NCBI RefSeq assembly: GCF_036370855.1
Contig: NW_026991456.1
Span: forward strand, 4,216,001 to 4,280,000
Origin: Dromaius novaehollandiae
Taxonomy: Eukaryota > Chordata > Aves > Casuariiformes > Dromaiidae
Direction of reading: 5' to 3'
Length of the DNA: 64,000 bases
The notes beneath the pieces are model-generated. The model saw only the letters and a program-made list of their open reading frames with translations, was not told the origin of the DNA and ran no database searches. Positions 9,713 through 20,159 of the stretch are shown in pieces. The position numbers were made by a program, and so were the translations under genes. Each line of letters begins with the position of its first letter. Positions within the stretch are counted from its first letter, which is position 1.

Positions 9713-11925
9713 AAATATCTACATCCAAGCTAATCATATTATGCCCTTTTTATGCACAGTAAAAGACTGAAGTAATTTTAAGTTGCTGCTTATTTGACCT
9801 GTTTTAAACATCTACTTTGGGATAAGATGAACTGAGCCAACGAAAGTCCTTTTGCTCTTTTCTGAATATAAAGGGAGCCTAAGATGACTAGACCAGATCT
9901 AGACACCTATGTTTCATCAAATACATCCTCCTTATAATAGCTGAAAAAGATGCTTGACAAAGAATGAAAACATGCATATAGGCAAACAGGTTGGAGCAGG
10001 AAAAGTTCATGTACCCAGCAGGTGGCAACACCAGTCTGGCAATGTCAACCACCACACTTGGATATTCACAGTCAGAAGATGAAATAGCAGTGGTGCAATG
10101 ATGACCAGATAGCCTGTAATATGTAACGCCAACCCTGGGACATAAAACATAGAGGACATTGTGTGGATGTTCTCTCAGGGGATCAAAGAGATGCACAAGA
10201 TATTCATTAACACAGAAGCCGTAAAAATAAAACAGAGTGAATGATATTGCCTAGGTCCAAAGCCTAATTAATCCATCTTCTTCTTCTATTTTTACAATAA
10301 GAAAGGATCTCTGTCTACTCACCATACGATATTTTTCTAAGGTAACCACTTGGTATTTAAAAAAAAAGATATCCAAGAAAAAAAAGAATCATTGATATAT
10401 TCTTGGCAAAAGTGAACAGGAGAAGACATAAAATTTCCATAGGCCATTAACCAGTTAACAGGTGACATGAAAGCAAACACTTTGTTATCCTGCTACGCAG
10501 CATCTCTGAAATAAGCAGAAAAGAAGAATCCCTGTATTTACATTTGATTCTAACAAAAAGTTAACTAGGTATATTGATACAGGTTATTAGCTACTAGATG
10601 CCATTATAAGTCACACCAAAGATACACAGCTAATTTCCAGGGTAATACGGAAAATGATTAGAAAATAGTTTTGTGTGTAATCAAGACTCTAGTGCCCCTG
10701 AGTGACATAGCAGGTTAACTGTTCACAGCAGACTGTGGACAACATTTTTGAATTGAAAGGCTGATGACGTCCTTCCCTTCCTCCATTGCTCTGTCAGAAA
10801 CATTGGTAAAGACTGTGGTAAATATTCAACTTTTAACGTGCGCTTCAGAAATAATGACGGCAGCAAATGTGTTTACAGGACAATGCTGAAGAAGATCAGC
10901 TATTTAAAGCATTCCTTTTCCACATACATAGCCACGCTTTCCCCCCTCTCCCATACAGTCACACTAGGAAGATTGAAACAGTAAGGGCAAGAGTGCTCTC
11001 TTGATATTAAGGCATAAACCGGGCAGAGGGAAGGGTAAGATCATAACTTTTTATAATAAATTAAAATGGACCCATTTCCTACCATTCCAGTCCCCACTTT
11101 TTATATGCAAATAAGGCAGAAAAGTGGCGATATTCCAAATGTTCTATTTCCTGTCCTACATTGACCTTGCTAGTGTTTTAATTTGGAAAGGATGACCTGG
11201 CTGCTCATTTTCCACAGCTCATTGGAGCCATAAATAACGAGGTCAAGACAAAGGACAATGCACTGAGCTAAAGAATCAGTGCAAGCATCAAAGCAAGACA
11301 ACACATGGCTGCAATTTATACAATATTTTGAGGCATCATATTCTGAGCACATTATGAATCTCTATTCGTGATAAAGGCTATACCAAGGAAAAAAGATTAA
11401 AAGATGAGAGCTGTGGTTATAACAATGTAGAATGGAAGACGAGAGAAATCTGAATCCTAACATTTTTAAGATTACCATTGCGTGGTGCTTCTTTGATGAT
11501 GTTTCTGAACTTAATGCAATTAATATGTAATTACAGAATACCAACGGGATCAAAAAAATCATTGGCCCATGAAAATACAGGAATTAAAGAAGAAACATAA
11601 TACTGCCTTTTGATATTCAAAGCTGAATACGTAATGTCATTATGCTAAATAATCCTGCTGAACAGAAGAGGATTTTCGGCTGACAACATCTCTTTGCACT
11701 TCTGAATCTTAAAATACAAAACTCTTCCTATTACGATGCATAAGGAAACATTCCTGTGGTACTGTATTCACGCATGGAGTTCTCTGGAATTTCAACAAGG
11801 ATATGGACCTATGTAAATCACATGCACACACATAAGCAGTGTTAATCGTCTATATTCTCTTCTTGTTTCTTTAAATAGAAAAACTACCAAGTAGAACTCC
11901 AAGTGTGGGATTCATCTCAGACAAT
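9713..11925. other. AT-rich intergenic DNA, no gene seen
   Basis: Both strands hold only short unremarkable frames (the longest 102 codons, 10196-9888 minus, with no recognisable motif). No splice-coherent coding sequence or RNA gene was recognised. Confidence 0.6.
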
Positions 11926-12090
11926 TCTCACAGAATTACTGAGGTTGGAAGGGACCTCAGGAGATCATCTAGTCCAGCACCCTTCCCCTCTCCACCACCC
12001 AGCTCAGAGCAAGGTCAACTAGAGCAAGTTGCCCAGGATCATGTCCAGTTGGATTTTGAATATCTTGAAGGATGGAGACTGCACTGTATT
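11926..12090 (-). mobile_element. CR1 LINE 3' fragment
   Basis: The plus strand reads TCACAGAATTACTGAGGTTGG, then AGGGACCTCAGGAGATCATC: the reverse complement of the conserved CR1 3' end (GATGATCTCC... to an ATTCTGTGA-type terminal repeat). Only the 3' part is present, the usual 5'-truncated form. CR1 is the dominant LINE of birds. Confidence 0.85.
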
Positions 12091-12504
12091 TGTCTTCTGA
12101 TGATACAAATAGTCTTGCTAACAAGGCCTACTTTGGCATTGTACCACAAATATGTACATCACCACACACTGAGGAAGTCAGTGGTATGTCACTCGGGGCT
12201 CTATCAGAAAGAACAACACCTGTTTAAAGAGCCAGTCCTGGAGACCAGGGGGCAAAAGTTGCTTATAGCTGCCATCATTTAAGGACACTGCAACTAGACA
12301 GGCAGACAAAGTGGTGCTGGTAAGAGGAGTGTAAATACAAGATATGTTCTGGGTCTTTCTGGTTGATGACATTCTCTAAAAAACCTTCTACACATGCTGT
12401 AATCTAACACCCTCCCATCAGCTACTTATAAACCTAAAGGAACGGCATCTCCCGAGGGTCAAACCTCCCCTAGCGCTGCGGCGGGGGCGGGAGTTGGCGG
12501 CCTG

Positions 12505-12613
12505 GCATGCGGGGAGCCGTAGTTTTCACCGCGGCATGCCGGGAGCAGTGGTCTTCCAGCACTGGGCTTCCGGGCCGCCATTTTCACGTGCACGGTATGC
12601 TGGGAGGTGTAGT
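12505..12613. promoter_or_regulatory. Three ZNF143/THAP11-type motifs with YY1 site
   Basis: Three 19-bp elements at 12505-12523, 12534-12552 and 12595-12613 match, on the minus strand, the ACTACA..TCCCAGCATGC module bound by ZNF143/THAP11 in CpG-island promoters. Between the second and third lie a YY1-like GCCGCCATTTT (12574-12584) and an E-box CACGTG (12585-12590). The surroundings are G+C rich with GGGGCGGG boxes, so this looks like a housekeeping-type promoter. I could not assign a gene to it. Confidence 0.55.
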
Positions 12614-12903
12614 CTTCTCAGACGGGGCTACTGGGTGACCATGCTGCGCCTCTCGAGGTGGCGGGGGCGGGCAGGTCTCTGCCAGCGGCGTTCCCACCAG
12701 CCAGCCGCATCGTGCTCTGTGGCAGGCCAGGAGCTGTGGTTCCAGGTGCCGGTGCCTTCTCAGCCCTGCAGCAGTGGCCCGCTGGGTCTGTTCCTTACTG
12801 GACGTGTGTCACTCACGCCTGAGTCCCCACAGGTCACGGGGGACAGTGGAATGCCCCTGTTTTTCCCCGGTACAGGGCAGGAAGCATTTTCCATCTCTGG
12901 TGG

Positions 12904-13477
12904 TGTTGCAAGACAATCTTGGAAGCTCAGAAAGAGTGTTCATGCTCTTTAAACTAGGCAGATGAGGAGAACCTCTCTATTTCCTGGGAGGAAATAATTC
13001 TTTAATCAAGGCCGTCCTAGAACTGCTAAAGCCTTAAAGAAACTGTAAATCAAGATGCTTTGTTTTCTATGCATACATTGCCAATTTAGCAAAAGAATTC
13101 GAGGTATCCCCTAACTGACCTGTCCTCATTATAATACAAGAAAATCACGCTGATAGGTCAGAAAGACCCACGCCCGGGTGAAGACCCCTCCCCTGAGCAT
13201 GTGTAGTAGTAAAATGGTGTGTAAGCAATATTACAGTTGTAGGTAAATCACTAACCAACCGGTGTAAAAGGGAAAGTTGCAAACCTTGCAATTTGTTTGT
13301 GTAAATGCTACTTGGAAAGCCGGGGGTGGGGGGGGTGGGGGGAATGCGCTTGATTTGTGGGAAACCACCGAGCAGCCAGGCTTGCGCAACTCTGAAATAA
13401 ATAAGCAAATGTCTCTCCTGAGCGTGTAATTATTGGCTTAGTGCACACGGGGCAACGAATCCGCTTTTTGGACAGCA
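12904..13477 (+). mobile_element. Solo LTR, same family as the 1456-2148 LTR
   Basis: Begins TGTTGCAAGACAAT and ends TTTTGGACAGCA; both ends align with the proviral LTR read on its minus strand. It carries the AATAAATAAG polyadenylation signal (about 13395) and a G-rich run at 13322-13342. At 574 bp it is shorter than the 693-bp proviral LTR. Flanks (GGTGG before, GTGTG after) do not form a clean target-site duplication. No internal ERV sequence is attached, so it is a solo LTR in sense orientation between two CpG-rich promoter regions. Confidence 0.8.
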
Positions 13478-14147
13478 GTGTGACCGGGCAGGGTTGTCCC
13501 CAGGGGCTGGGGCTGTCCCTCTTGGAAATGGGGAGGGCAGGGAGAGAAGGAGGGGTGCTGCGGGCTCCTGGGAGTCGTAGCTTTGCTCAGGATTGGGGCC
13601 AGTTAGGCAGCTGCTGGGAGGAGCGGCAGTGCTGGGAGGGCACGGTGCGGAGCTGTCCTGCTGTGCAGCACAAGGGAAAGTCGACCAGCACCGTTGCTGT
13701 CCGAGGACCCTGGAACAGCCCGAGAGACCCTGGAACAGCCACCCCACGGACACCGTGTCACTGCCTCGCAAGGCCATTGCGTTCAGGTACGTTAGACTAC
13801 ATCGGGCAGAAGAAACGTAAGCCGAAGGATCAGGGCAAATAGCTGCTTGTCTAGGTTTGTTACCTAGCGACGCACTGGCAAAGCTTTTCATGAACACTCC
13901 TACTTGATCGAGTGCATATTCATTCCGTGAATATTACTGCCAGAACGCGTACGTCACTGATCCTTTAAAGCAAGTCCGTGGCACTGGGGTAGCACGTGTA
14001 GTGGAGACTAAATGCAATAATACCTCATTTTGATGTCGTTCTCTTCTGCGAAAGCACTTGGAGCAGATGACAACATTTATCATACTATTTTGTTTATTGA
14101 GTGGACCCTGATACTGGGGAGAAGGTGGTACTGCACCGAAAGGGAGC
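13478..14147. other. G+C-rich DNA between two promoter regions, no gene seen
   Basis: Contains a further CTGGGAGTCGTAG block (about 13568) resembling a partial ZNF143-type element, and a weak X-box-like GTTACCTAGCGACG near 13858. Open frames on both strands reflect base composition only. Confidence 0.5.
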
Positions 14148-14802
14148 ACGCATGCGCATTGCGTTCCGCCGCGCTCACTGCTGCCATCGCGGGTCTGAAA
14201 AGCGGCACTGCACACTCATCGGCGTAGCGCATGCGCACTGCGTTCCGTCCCGCTCACCGCTGTCCTCGCGTGTCGACAAGGCAGCACTGCAGCCGCCGCC
14301 GGCCACCGCTGCGTACGAAGAACAGTGCAGGCAGCCGGCGCACACGTGTGCGCTGCCGGTCACCGTGTTCACCGCTACTCTCCGCTCTCTCGGGGACGGG
14401 TAAGCGAAGGCGCTCGTCCACCCCTGCCCGGTGCTCACGGACCGGGAGCGCTTTTCCCGAGAGGGCTTTTCCTTCCTGGTGCTTCCTGGGGGTGCGGGGA
14501 TGGGCAGTGCCGTCTCAGAGCTGCTCCGCGACCGGGGCAGCCCCAGCGCCTGCTCGCTGATCCCCGCCGCTCTCTCGGGCACGAGCAGAGCAGCCTCGGG
14601 GCGCTCGCTGCTCGGCCTGAGCACCGGGCTGGCGCGGCGGGCTGCGGGTCGCCCGCGGGAGCCGGCCGGCTGCAGCGCCGCGCTACGACCACACGAGGGC
14701 GCCATTGCGGGTCTCGCCTCCCCGCCCCCGCTCCCGCTCCCGCTCGCCCCCGCCCCTCCCGCGCTGTCCGTAGCCAGCGCATGCGCGGCGGCGGGGAGCA
14801 AG
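14148..14802. promoter_or_regulatory. CpG-island promoter with three NRF1 sites
   Basis: NRF1 palindromes (GCGCATGCGC type) occur at 14148-14160, 14227-14238 and 14777-14788. The first two lie in a locally duplicated segment (CATGCGCAYTGCGTTCCG in both, about 78 bp apart). A YY1-like AAGATGGCGGC straddles the ATG at 14803. NRF1 typically drives nuclear genes for mitochondria. The region is strongly CpG rich with no TATA box, and could fire in both directions. Confidence 0.6.
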
Positions 14803-14887
14803 ATGGCGGCGAGCAGGGTGGGTGTTTTCGCTCGGGGGCTGCGGGCGAGGGCCGAGGCCGCCTGGAGTCGAGCACGTGGGGATCCCG
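14803..14887 (+). CDS. Exon-like ORF start, mitochondrial-leader-like
   Basis: The ATG at 14803 sits inside an AAGATGGCGGC YY1-type element just downstream of an NRF1 site, a common arrangement for first coding exons. The 28 codons (MAASRVGVFARGLRARAEAA...) are Arg/Ala rich with few acids, like a mitochondrial import presequence. A strong donor GTGAGG follows at 14888. A possible second exon begins after TGTAG at 15066 and could run to GTGAGT at 15252. That second stretch contains a G run of 9 here but 11 in the other copy, so at most one copy can keep the frame. No known protein was recognised, and a non-coding or dead 5' gene fragment is equally possible. Confidence 0.35.
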
Positions 14888-15251
14888 GTGAGGCGAGCGT
14901 GTGCTTTCGGGTGGCCGCGGGCGTCGGGCTGTGTCCTGCCCGCCGGGGCTGTCGCTTCGTGGAGGCGGCGGGGCGGGGGGGCGGGGGGTTCGGACCTGGC
15001 GCCGCGCCGCGCCGGGTCTGCCGGAGCGCGGCTCTGACTCTGCCTTTTCCGTGTGTCGCCTGTAGGGCCCCAGTTCCTCCCCAGCGCGGGCCAGGGCGTG
15101 CGCTCACCGCTGTGGACGCAGCCTGGAGGAGCGGGGGGGGGTGTGTCTGCGCGGGGGTCTGGATGTGTCCAGCAGCGGCACAGCAGCCTGATGTCTCCTC
15201 TCGTCTGGGACGCGGGTTCCTTTGCAGCTTTTCTGGGATGCGGGGCCCTTG

Positions 15252-16229
15252 GTGAGTTCCCTGCTGCCTTCTCTGGCGTTCTGTGCAAGCTCATAGATCC
15301 CTCCTCCTCCCCCCCCGCCACCCTATCTGATGGGGTGGGAGACCAGTGGCTCCTCCCGCCGAGCTGACAGCAACGTGGGGCACCCCTATGTGCTCCCTAC
15401 ACATCTGGGATGGCACCCCTGCCCTGAGGGCCCTGCAGAGTCCCACCCTTCCTGCAACCAGCCCCCCCAAAGCCATTAAACCACCCACAAATCCTGCCCC
15501 AAGACCCCTACAGGCCCCAAAACATCTCCGAGCCCTGCCTCAACGTTGTCACTGACTCCAGACCTCCCCCTGCACTCTCTCCAAAGCCCCAAACATTCCT
15601 AAAACTGCTGCCAGGCCCAGTCCCCGCAGCAGTGAGGCGTTCTAACAAAGATGGGGTGTGATCTGCGTCTCTGCCTTGACTCAGTCCCGCTTTAGAGAAA
15701 TGGGAGTTTACAGCGCTTCCTGGTGAAGAGTGTTGGCGGGTGGATGCGCTGATGACAAAGAGATTTTTCTCTCTTTTCTTCTGAGCCGCCTCTCAGAAGC
15801 CTCTGTACGTACACGATGTGGCTGATCTGGGATAATCGTGCTGTGCACAATGCTTAAGGAGAACATTGCCATGAAATGGCGGGCTAAGGAATAGCCTAAA
15901 AAACCTAAAAGGCTCGGGAAAAGCCAAAGAGAACACCGTTGGGCTCTGGGAAGCCCCAGTGATGCTACAGAAAACAGCATGGCTTTTAGGCATCTCCTCA
16001 GAGCAGCAGCAATGTCTTGCTCCAGCCTATGGGACAATGGGGACTCTTAATTACCTCCTTGAATTACCACAAGTGTTGCGAAAGCAGAAGGGACTAGGGA
16101 GCACACGGAGCAGGTTGTGGACTATATGTCAAGTTTAAACAAGCAACAAGCCCCTCTGCAAATAGGAACAGGTTTAGCCCTAAGTAATAGATGAAGGTAG
16201 CTGTGAGTAACGTGAAGCGAAGCGGTTAT
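15252..16229. other. C-rich to neutral intergenic DNA, no gene seen
   Basis: The first part is C-rich and low in complexity (repeated CCCCAAAGCC-like strings, 15420-15610). The rest shows no splice-coherent coding sequence. Confidence 0.5.
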
Positions 16230-18690
16230 GTCAATCACCCCAAAAGCCTCAGAGAAGTGGTCCAAACACTGCCCCCAAAGTCTTCATTGCACCCTAGAGG
16301 CCTCTGTTTGATGTCTAGTCCCCTTAGGACTGCTCCAATCCCCTCAGAACCTCTCCATTGGACTTCATTGTGCACCAGGGGCTCAGTTGAGCGTGTAGAG
16401 TCCTTAGGACCCCTCTCGTACCCTCAGAACCCCTCCTGAGGCCTTTGTAGTGCTCCCAGAGCCCTTTTTTGGTCCACCGGCTCTCGTAGGACTTCTCTAA
16501 TTCCTTCAATATCCCTCTTTTGGCCTTCATTGTGCAGGAGCCCTCCGTTGTCCTTCTAGCTCTCCAAGCACCTCTCTAGTCCCACCAGGACCCCTCCTTT
16601 TGCCTTCGTTGTTCCATATAGCACTTTTTTTCTTCCTTCTAGTCCCTTTACAACCCCCCGGTCTACTCTAGGTGCCTCTTTTGGCCAAAATTGTGCCCTG
16701 CAGCCCTCTTTTGGCCCTCTAGAACCAAGAGGACCCCTCTAGTCACCTCTGAATCCCTCTGGAGGCCTTTGTTGTGCCCCAGGGCTGTCTTCTGGCTCTC
16801 CTGACGACCCCTTTGGATCCCTCAAATTCCACCTAAGAACCTTTCTGGAGGCTGTCCTTGTTCCCCAGAGTCTTTTTTGGCCTTGTAGACCTGTTAGCAC
16901 CCCTCCAGTGCACTCTCAAACACTCTCTTGGCCAAAATTGGGCCCCAGAGCTCTTTGGGCTCTCCAGACCCTAGCGAATCTCTCTCGTCCTCTCAGACCA
17001 CCTCCTGAGCTCATCCCTGCTCCCCAGTTGATATTTTTTCAGCCAGGTAGACCACTTAGGACTCCTCTAGTGCACTTTGGACTACTCTTTCAGTCTCCCT
17101 TCTGTCCCAGAGCTGTCTTCTGGCCCTCCGGCCCCTTTAGCACCCCGCTAGTCCCTTCAGAATCCCTCCAGAGGCCTTTGTGGTGCTCCAGAGCCCTCAT
17201 TTGGCCCTCCAGCCTTCTCAGCAGCCCTCTCGTCTGCTCTGCACTCCTTTTTTTGGCCAAAATGGGGCCCCAGAGGCTTTTTCTTTGTTCATTGGTTCCC
17301 TCAGGAAACCCCTAGTGTGCTCTCGACCCCTCTTTTGGCCAAGATTGGGACCGGAGTCTTCTGTGGGCACTCTAGACCCCTGAGGACCCCTCTAGTGTAC
17401 TCTGGACCACTCTTTTGGCCACAATTGGGCCCCAGAGCTGTCTTCTGGCCCTCCAGCCCCCTTAGGGAACATCTAGTCTCCTCAGAACTCTTCCAGTTTT
17501 CTTCCTGGTTCACCAGAGTCATTTTTTGGCCATGTAGACCCTTTAGCAGCCCTCTAAGTGTGCTGTGGACTACTCTTTCAGCCTTTTTTATGCCCCAGAG
17601 CTGTGTTTTGGATGTCTAGACCCCTTTAGGACCCTGGTAGAGCCCTCAGAGTCCCTCCGGAGCCCTTCTTCATGCCCTGGAGCCCTCTTTTGGCCCTTTA
17701 GCAGCCCTCTATTCTGCTTTGGCTTCATTTTTTGACCTTTTATTTCCCCCCCACAGACCACTCCTGGCCCTCTAGAACCCTTAGCACCCTTCTAGAGGCC
17801 TTTGCCATGCTCCAAAGCTGTCTTTTGGGTCTCAAGTTCCCTTAGGACCCCTCTAGTGTGCTCAGAACCCCTCTGGAGGCCTTTGTGTCCCGGAGCCCTC
17901 TTTTGGCCATCCACATCCCATAGGAGCCCTCCTGTCCACTCAGAGCACCTCCTGAGGTCGGTCATGTTACCCAGTTTTGATTTTTTTTTTTCCCCTGTGC
18001 CATTTAGTCCCCTTAGGAGCCCTCTAGTCTGCTCAGAACCTCTCCTGGGGTGCTTGTTGTGCCCCAGAGCTGTCCTCTGGCTCCACAGCCCCCTTTGGAA
18101 CCCTCTAGTCTCCTCAGAAGCCCTCCAGATTTCTTCCTTGTTCCCCAAAGTCATTCCTTGGCCATGCAGGCCCCTCAGCACCCCTCTAGTGCACTCTGGA
18201 CCACTCTTTGGGCTTTCCTTGTTCCCTAGAGCTGTCTTTTGGCTCTCTAGCTCCTTTAGAACTTCTGCAGTGTTCTCAGAACTCTTCCTGAGCCCTGTCT
18301 TATGCCCTGGAGTGCTCTGTTCATCGTTCAGCTGCCTGAGTACCCCTCTTTTCCTCTGAACCCCTTCAGAGGCTTTGCTTGTTCTCTTCTGGCTTCTTTT
18401 AGTTGCTCTCTAGTCTCCGTAAGAGATGTCTAATCTGCTCTGGGTTCCTCTTTAGAGCTTTGTTGTGCTGCATAGACCTCTGCTGGTCCTGTAGAGCCCT
18501 GAGGAACCCCTTTATTTCACTCTGGACTACTCTGTCAGCCTTCCTTGTTGTGCCCCCAGAGCCCTGCGTAGGTTCTCCAGCCCTCTTAGCATCCCTCTTC
18601 CCTCCTTGTGCCAGTCCTCCACTTAGAAATACAGAGCTAGTACTCCCCTGGGGAACTACCCATTCCACCTACTGACCCCTTTTTCTGAGC
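16230..18690. repeat. Degenerate pyrimidine-rich tandem array
   Basis: About 2.5 kb of diverged repeats built from recurring modules: CCCCTCTAGTGTGCTCTGGAC, CTCTTTTGGCC, CCCCAGAGCTGTCTTCTGGC and AGCCCCCTTAGGA-like strings, with an approximate 80-90 bp spacing that drifts. The plus strand is strongly C+T rich. Open frames on both strands (such as the RGVLRGLE motif repeated on the minus strand) are repeat echoes. No gene is supported. Confidence 0.8.
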
Positions 18691-20159
18691 ACTCTAGGTA
18701 CTATACAGGAAGTACCCCTCTTCAGAAGTACTCACATTACAGAAGCAGCCTTGTTCCAGGAGTTTATTTTGATATCTTGGTTTGCCCTAGAGGAAATGCT
18801 GTCCTGCTACAACGGCTGTATTATATGCAGGTCTGAACCAATTAGAGCACTGTGGTGTAGTGTTCCCTTAACAGGTTATGTTGAATCTTGTAGCTTTCTT
18901 TCTAAGCATAAGCAGAACTGATTTTTAGTTTTTAGTGCAAAGGCTAGTGCTAGTTTGGGTAAAAAAGCTTAATAACATACCTCCTGATATTATGGGTTCA
19001 GTATATAAGGTTTCAGTAATAAAGAAGATGGTCTGTTTTATCAAAGAGGTCCGTCTGTCCTTTCTGTGCTCTCCCATCCAGATACTGAGTGGAAGCAAAA
19101 GGCTTGCTTCTGCTTAGCCCTATGTATTTATGGCTGCCAGTGGTTTGCCCCTCCCCTTCCAAGGGCTTGTGGGTAGGGCAGTGGGTGAGGCTAGGGTTAC
19201 ATAAACCCAGGGTGTTCACACAGTCTCTGCTCTCTTTGGGGATAGTGCTCTGGAACTGCCTTGGGAAATAACAGCATTTGTGGAAGTGAAACTATCCAGA
19301 AAGACTTATTGCTGCATTTAGAGAAGCAAGGGCCATTCCTTAATGTTAGAGCAATGAGATGGCTGAAGGTGGAGTTGTGAGCATGCCAGAAAATTGCTTA
19401 TAGCAGGCAGTTTTGGTTTTGTGTTGGTATCTTGGTGTGGGGTGTTCAGGGGTGGACGAGGGTTTCTGAGTGTGCAGTTGTATCCTCTGTTAATTGTCCG
19501 TATTGTTTTCTGGTGTTTGTGTGTTTACTGTGGAAGGGGCCTAACTTCCTCACTGGGCTCTTTGAACATGCTGATGCTTGAGGCATTGCTTGTGCCTCTG
19601 CTGGACTGCAGACAAGAGAAGAGAGCAGGGGTCCTGGGAAAACATTTCCTTCTACACTTACACCCTAGGTGGTGGTTGTGTGTTTTATCTCCAGTAAGGT
19701 GGATCTGTGTGAGGTATTGCTCTCATCAGCTAGTCTGGTTTCTGGCTCGCTGGATGTTTTGCTGCTCCTCAGAAATACTGTCAGCCCTGTTCAGGGAGAA
19801 ACTGTGTGGGGTTTTTCTGTAGTATGCAGACTTGTAGAAGAGTCCAGATTTTGTATGAAGAGGGAAGGAAGCCTTCTCCCTTCCTGTAACTGCAGTAGGA
19901 TGAGAAAGGAAGTCACCTCGTCGGAAAGCAAAGCGGACTGTGAGTAAGCCCATGTGCCTGAAGAGCTCAAAAACCAACCTCCCCTCAGCTAATGAACTCA
20001 CCTCTCTTCTTGCCTAAGCCTCAGTGCTGAGAGAGAAGAAACGGTTGTACTTCTCGGAACCACCAGGAACCAATTTGCAGTCTTGCCTGGCAGCTCCTTT
20101 CTTATATCCATGCCTGTGAACCTAGTGCCACCTGCCCTTCTGTGGCTCTGCTTCTGACC
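18691..20159. other. Intergenic DNA, no gene seen
   Basis: No recognised repeat or coding sequence. From about 19400 the plus strand becomes G+T rich, a trend that continues to 24000. Confidence 0.5.

Noticed and set aside
9888-10196. 102-codon minus-strand frame present in both large copies
   Set aside because: No motif, no promoter or splice context, and AT-rich surroundings. A frame of this length is expected by chance.
13856-13871. RFX X-box-like GTTACCTAGCGACG
   Set aside because: Only a partial match to the 14-bp consensus and no ciliary gene nearby.
14175-15321. Long open frames (up to 310 codons) on both strands of the CpG island, and 382 codons in copy 2
   Set aside because: High G+C removes stops in every frame. 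Composition is Arg/Pro/Ala only, frames overlap on both strands, and frame lengths change between copies because of the G run.
16908-18359. Open frames of up to 185 codons in the pyrimidine-rich array
   Set aside because: They follow the tandem modules on both strands and are broken by one-base run changes between copies.
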